Assembly: GCA_035649275.1 (NCBI GenBank) | Contig: DASRJW010000006.1 | Location: 1-28,234 of the forward strand | Length of the DNA stretch: 28,234 bases | Reading direction: 5' to 3' | DNA from: Candidatus Krumholzibacteriia bacterium | GTDB lineage: Bacteria > Krumholzibacteriota > Krumholzibacteriia > G020349025 | Shown: one piece after another, positions 26,001 to 28,234 of the stretch | Numbering within the stretch: position 1 is the first letter of the stretch | Layout of the letters: every line of letters begins with the position of its first letter | Program-made: the position numbers and the translations under genes | The notes under the pieces: generated by a model | Told to the model about the DNA's origin: nothing | Databases searched by the model: none | The model's input: the letters and a program-made list of their open reading frames with translations, nothing else

Positions 26001-26444
26001 GGCGACGACCGTTGGCTGCTCCCGTTCCTCGACGGGGCGTACGGCACGCATTGGGCCTCGGGTGCGGTGGACGAGTCACGGGCGGGGAAGAACGCGGGCT
26101 GGGCGTACGTGCTCCTCGGCGGTAGCGGTGGCGGCACGACGTCGACGGCACCCTGGGAGAACACTCTTCCTTATCGTTTGTATCCCAGCACACCGAATCC
26201 GTTCTCCCGCAGCGCCTCCATCCGCTTCAGCGTTCCCCTCGCCGGTCCGGTGCGCGTCGTCATCTACGACGCCATGGGGCGTCGCGTGGCGACGCTCCTC
26301 GACGGCACTTGCCCGCCGGGCATGCATGCCTTGCACTGGGATGGCATCGATGCCGCAGGTCGTCCGGTGGCACGCGGCATCTACTGGTGCCAGCTGCAGG
26401 CCGGCTCGCACCGCGAATCCATCCGCCTCACGCTCTTGCATTGA
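23019..26444 (+). CDS. Large secreted multidomain alginate-lyase-like protein with FlgD-like C-terminus
   Basis: Exported protein of 1141 residues. Order: signal peptide (about 1-28, ending APAA); a DNRLRE/CBM96-like domain (about 30-192, with TLIRFDLSGL and SWTETTVTWNTRP); two Gly/Trp repeats (196-337); a beta-rich module with CSGRGESGVSLWMA and GNSNGIGGACNGGI (about 340-563), seen in many secreted proteins but without a name I can give; two more repeats (565-705); a helical alginate-lyase-like domain (about 710-1035) with NNWGMYAFGSLAAVYAYL (848-865), IDGAIPDDVRRGG and YTNYPWGALQGM; and a FlgD-like tail (about 1044-1141) with STPNPFSRSASIRFSVP and IYDAMGRRVATLL. It probably cleaves an acidic polysaccharide outside the cell. 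The canonical lyase NNH motif is NNW here. The ATG follows GGAGG at nine bases. Confidence 0.82.
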   Translation: MGAARVLRQFLAWTVGALGVAAPELAPAAVTTLVPTDDTYVRGGPTANDNFDADTMLRVKNGAGEDNDRETLIRFDLSGLQGAVVSATLQLYCKGLSNGSPTSVYTYSVAVDSWTETTVTWNTRPAAVSLLSFRGDIATVGQIYPFNVTSFVAQQNGGDRIVSFLLRDDGEVKRVADFDRREDSHPPTLVIETSQTYSLTAQTLGSGQVTLSPDGGVYLTGTVVTLTAVPGPGWQMSSWAGDLSGSANPAQLTMDTNKTVWATFTEIPRYTLTVQTSGLGTVALSPSAPNYLAGTSVSLTATPGPGWSFDGWSGDLQSTANPSTIVMNAAKTVTASFHAAPATPSDIVLEEIASGGSTASTLVETAAPLAGIDANLYLAAVTTKPHRTVNSIIGLNLTWTLVGSQCSGRGESGVSLWMALGNKVTDATVVQAVLAAAADNAVVVVSRWSGVDRVQPLGTLVAGNSNGIGGACNGGIDATTYSVAIPDPGTDKLVFGVVAHREATHVPGSGWTERTEVSQGSAGSRAALSLVDHAGAGAPSALAGSFNLLADWAALAVQVRPAYAQTLSLSTTGLGSVALSPPGGLYVDGELVSLQPVPASGWYFTGWSADLSGASNPMSCLVRSDLDVAALFSTVPHYDLAVTVQGSGHVVVSPPGRRFAQGSTVGLMAEAFPGWIFSGWGGDAVGSSPSLALPMQSNRNVIAYFQFVGVPVAAGLWSSAAELATAPLQGTAWVQVLAGADQVFFPPNPANQDSPNNVNCLAAGIVFARTGNTLYRDRVVQALDYLPTLGNPGDNTLAWGRELGAYVLAADLVGYRTTAFDTWLRAMAETYVGLDHRTLLEAVEERPNNWGMYAFGSLAAVYAYLHDDAKLLTVRNLWVQGVTGTPAQGQFGDLWWQFDPARPRIINAARSTLQGVDIDGAIPDDVRRGGAFAIPPIYTNYPWGALQGMVMAARILERYDPNLSIWSIGEKGIYRAASLLQERWQQQFSGWKATGDDRWLLPFLDGAYGTHWASGAVDESRAGKNAGWAYVLLGGSGGGTTSTAPWENTLPYRLYPSTPNPFSRSASIRFSVPLAGPVRVVIYDAMGRRVATLLDGTCPPGMHALHWDGIDAAGRPVARGIYWCQLQAGSHRESIRLTLLH
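23604..24029 (+). repeat. Two tandem ~70-residue Gly/Trp repeats (bacterial repeat/InlB B-repeat-like)
   Basis: Two in-frame copies inside the lyase-like gene, residues about 196-264 and 269-337. Each follows the pattern xYxLTxQTxGxGxVxLSP, then YLxGTxVxLTAxPGPGW, then a W.GDL..xANP segment, ending in KTVxAxF. Confidence 0.8.
24714..25133 (+). repeat. Two further Gly/Trp repeats after the central module
   Basis: Copies three and four, residues about 566-632 and 637-705, share TGLGSVALSP / QGSGHVVVSP, GW.F.GW and a final ALF or AYF. They are more diverged from copies one and two than those are from each other. Confidence 0.75.
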
Positions 26445-26465
26445 ACCTTCGGCCCAGCGGCCGCT

Positions 26466-27410
26466 TCACAGCCTGAACGCGATCTCCTTCCGGGCCCGGC
26501 GTTCGACTGGCAGCAAGCTCGAGTAGATGAAGCCATGCACCGGGGTTTCGATCCCGAAGCGCTCGGCCATCCGCACCACGGCGCCATCGTGGGCGTCCAG
26601 CTCCGACCTTCGGCCTTCCATGAGGTCGCGCTGCATCGAGGCGGTTCCGTCTGCCGGGAGTCCGTCGATGAAGGCGAGGGTTTCCTCGATCGCCGCCGCC
26701 GGCAGCGCGATTCCCGCCGCGTTGGCCACCGCGTGGATCTCACGCAGCGACTCCTGCAGGAGCCGGCGCGTTTCGGGGAGGCTCCGCACCACGCCGATCG
26801 GAGCGCGCGCCAAGGCCGCGAGCCCACCCCAGGAAGCGATGAAGAGGAATTTGCGCCACATCGCGACGCGGATATCGGCAGGGATTTCGACGGCGACACC
26901 ACGGGCGCGTGTGAAGACGGCGCGTAGGCGCTCGACGCGCGCGCTCCGCGCGCCGTCCATCTCGCCGAAGGCGATGCTGGGGGCGACGCCGGTGTGGCGG
27001 ACGAGCCCCGGCGCAGCGACGAAGCTGATGATGCGGCAGAGCCCGCCCAGCACGGTCTCGGGGCCGAGCGCCTGGCGCAGGAGGTCGGGGGCGTCCACGC
27101 CATTCAGGAGCGGGACGACGATCGTATCGCGGCCCACGAGGGGCCGCATCGTCCGCGTCGCCTCGGCCAGCTGCCAGGTCTTGACGGCGACGAGGACAGC
27201 GTCCACCGCCCCGACGGAGGCCGGGTCCGCGGTGGCATGCGCCGGTTGCAGCACGAAGTCTCCGGCGACGCTCTCCACCTGGAGGCCGGTCGTGCGCAGG
27301 GCCTCCAGATGGGCACCACGGGCGATGAAATGCACCTCTTCGCCTGCCTCGGCGAGGCGACCGCCGAAGTAGCCGCCCACGCCGCCGGCGCCGAGCACGG
27401 CGATCCGCAC
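26466..27410 (-). CDS. ApbA/PanE-family NADP-dependent reductase (2-dehydropantoate 2-reductase-like)
   Basis: Cytosolic protein of 314 residues. The N-terminal Rossmann motif VLGAGGVGGYFGGRLAEAG (5-23) should bind NADP(H); VAVKTWQL and VPLLNGVDAPDLL follow, and the helical C-terminal domain has MWRKFLFIASWGGLAALARA and RRSELDAHDGAVVRMA, which match the catalytic Lys and the Glu region of the family. However, the two Asn residues that normally follow the catalytic Lys (KxxxNxxxN) are Ile and Gly here. It may therefore be a paralogue acting on a different 2-keto acid, not true PanE. The start is GTG at 27410, fixed by the nucleotide-binding motif. It lies four bases after the stop of the VOC gene, and its end is 21 bases from the convergent lyase-like gene. 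Confidence 0.82.
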   Translation of the reverse strand: MRIAVLGAGGVGGYFGGRLAEAGEEVHFIARGAHLEALRTTGLQVESVAGDFVLQPAHATADPASVGAVDAVLVAVKTWQLAEATRTMRPLVGRDTIVVPLLNGVDAPDLLRQALGPETVLGGLCRIISFVAAPGLVRHTGVAPSIAFGEMDGARSARVERLRAVFTRARGVAVEIPADIRVAMWRKFLFIASWGGLAALARAPIGVVRSLPETRRLLQESLREIHAVANAAGIALPAAAIEETLAFIDGLPADGTASMQRDLMEGRRSELDAHDGAVVRMAERFGIETPVHGFIYSSLLPVERRARKEIAFRL

Positions 27411-27414
27411 GCCT

Positions 27415-27882
27415 TCAGGACCCCGGTTTCTGCATCGCTGCGAAGCGCCGCTGCATTTCCTCCGGCGAGACGTCTTCGACGTGCGTCGCGATCGACCAGA
27501 CGTGGCCGAATGGGTCGGTGACGGTGGCCATCCGATCGCCGTAGAACTCGTTCTTGGGCGGCCGCGTCACCTGGGCGCCGGCGGCGACGGCGCTCTTGAA
27601 CACCGCGTCCACGTCGTTGACGTAGAGGACGATGCTCACCGGTGTGCCGCCGAGCGCCTGCGGCCCGCGGTAACCCATCTCGGGCGCCTCGTCGGCCAGC
27701 ATCACCACGGAGTTACCAATTTGGATCTCTGCATGCATGATTCCACCACCAGGAGCGTCCATACGGAAACGCTCCTTGGCGGCGAAGGCTTGCCGATAGA
27801 ACTCGAGCGCACGCGACGCCCCCTGCATGACCAGATAAGGCGTAACGGTGCTGTACCCATCGGGAATCGGCTTCACGGGCAT
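27415..27882 (-). CDS. VOC superfamily (PhnB-like glyoxalase/dioxygenase fold) protein
   Basis: Small cytosolic protein of 155 residues. It opens with PVKPIPDGYSTVTPYLVM, then ALEFYRQAFAAKERFRM, then GIMHAEIQIGNSVVMLADE, and closes with YGDRMATVTDPFGHVWSIAT, all characteristic of the PhnB-like branch of the vicinal oxygen chelate fold. Possible metal ligands are His in MHAEI and the residues of the final WSIATH strand. The substrate is unknown; members include glyoxalase-like and antibiotic-resistance-like proteins, but most are uncharacterised. The ATG at 27882 follows GAGGAGAGAGG. It is the first gene of a two-gene unit with the reductase. Confidence 0.9.
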   Translation of the reverse strand: MPVKPIPDGYSTVTPYLVMQGASRALEFYRQAFAAKERFRMDAPGGGIMHAEIQIGNSVVMLADEAPEMGYRGPQALGGTPVSIVLYVNDVDAVFKSAVAAGAQVTRPPKNEFYGDRMATVTDPFGHVWSIATHVEDVSPEEMQRRFAAMQKPGS

Positions 27883-28190
27883 TGCCTCTCTCCTCGGTTA
27901 CCTCGGTACCCCATGGATTGCACTGGCGATGCCCGCGGCGGCAAATCGCTCTCGGGAGCGGGCGGAGTCGCAATCTCCGTCGCAACCAACGCCGTGTGGA
28001 TTCCAGGCAAAGGCTAGTCGTACCACGCGAGGTCGTCAACGCCTCCAGACGACGAAGCGCCTGGAACGCCACAGGATCTTCGCTGCATGCTGCAGAGCAT
28101 CCTCTGCTTTCGTCTGTCAGCTTCCTTGCCTAAACTGCGCTGGGAAGCTCGCCCCCTCGGGTGCGAGCGAATTACGAAGGGTGGATCTCC
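27883..28190. other. Divergent intergenic region at the right end
   Basis: This 308-base interval has no gene. It contains a perfect hairpin, GCAGAG-CATC-CTCTGC (28092-28107) followed by TTT, and a -10-like TAAACT (28131-28136) without a clear -35. It should hold promoters for the VOC unit and for the gene starting at 28191. Confidence 0.45.
28147..28168 (+). other. Stem-loop in the leader of the right-edge gene
   Basis: GCTCGC (28147-28152) pairs with GCGAGC (28163-28168) across a ten-base loop, 22 bases before the ATG at 28191. It could affect transcription or translation start; it matches no riboswitch that I know. Confidence 0.3.
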
Positions 28191-28234
28191 ATGGTTCGAG
28201 TGCTCGTGAGCACGACGCTCCTCGTGCTCCTCAT
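28191..28234 (+). CDS. Start of a probable exported protein, cut by window edge
   Basis: Only 14 codons are present (MVRVLVSTTLLVLL), a basic then hydrophobic N-terminus like a signal peptide or first membrane helix. AAGGGTGG lies upstream at suitable distance. Function cannot be stated from this fragment. Confidence 0.5.
   Translation, partial: MVRVLVSTTLLVLL

Noticed and set aside
22833-26051. Minus-strand open frame of over 1000 codons opposite the lyase-like gene
   Set aside because: Composition is His/Arg/Gly-rich and without motifs; the plus strand shows ordered known domains over the same DNA.
26456-26465. Ten-base palindrome between the convergent lyase-like and reductase genes
   Set aside because: AGCGGCCGCT is common by chance at this GC content and has no loop for a terminator.
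1-28234. CRISPR arrays, tRNA/rRNA genes, transposases, attachment sites
   Set aside because: No regularly spaced short direct repeats, no cloverleaf or ribosomal sequence, and no transposase or integrase motif was seen.

Overview
This is a GC-rich, densely coded bacterial chromosomal segment with about 17 complete genes on both strands and one gene start cut off at the right edge. There are no tRNA or rRNA genes, insertion sequences, phage genes or CRISPR arrays. Three traits suggest a lineage of, or near, the FCB group (such as Candidatus Eisenbacteria or a similar uncultured phylum): secreted proteins ending in FlgD-like/T9SS-like modules (YD..GRRV...GIY), a Hanks-type kinase fused to a TolB/WD40-like propeller, and a large secreted PIG-L deacetylase coupled to a sodium symporter. 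This placement is inference; no phylogenetic marker gene is present.

Layout. (1) 95-4392: a secreted DUF4091/GH123-like protein diverges from a CBM9-like secreted protein, followed by a secreted DUF2911 protein. (2) 8732-4346, minus strand: a three-gene, translationally coupled operon (secreted PIG-L deacetylase, 46-residue membrane protein, Na+/solute symporter) behind a recognisable sigma70-type promoter. Its end overlaps the DUF2911 gene tail to tail. (3) 8976-14235, plus strand: a histidine phosphatase, a transmembrane Ser/Thr kinase and a di-heme cytochrome lipoprotein. (4) 15960-14326, minus: a secreted dimethylformamidase-beta-like protein with a C-terminal sorting-like module. (5) 21695-16097, minus: succinate dehydrogenase sdhC-sdhA-sdhB, then a TPR protein and a GT-C-like membrane glycosyltransferase, all tightly packed behind a good promoter. 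(6) 22697-21855, minus: a DUF3050 protein. (7) 23019-26444, plus: a large secreted alginate-lyase-like protein with DNRLRE domain, four glycine/tryptophan repeats and a FlgD-like tail. (8) 27882-26466, minus: a VOC protein and a PanE/ApbA-family reductase. (9) 28191 to the edge: the start of a probable exported protein.

How the genes may work together. Many products are exported and look aimed at external glycans or amides: DUF4091, CBM9-like, PIG-L, DMFase-like and alginate-lyase-like. The PIG-L operon reads as a unit in which an exported deacetylase trims a substrate that the symporter imports. The 46-residue protein and a long helical insertion in the symporter's probable external loop are the parts that ordinary annotation would not explain. 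The succinate dehydrogenase belongs to the C-A-B type known from mycobacterial Sdh1; its membrane anchor carries a Cys/His cluster that fits a membrane-embedded Rieske-like centre.
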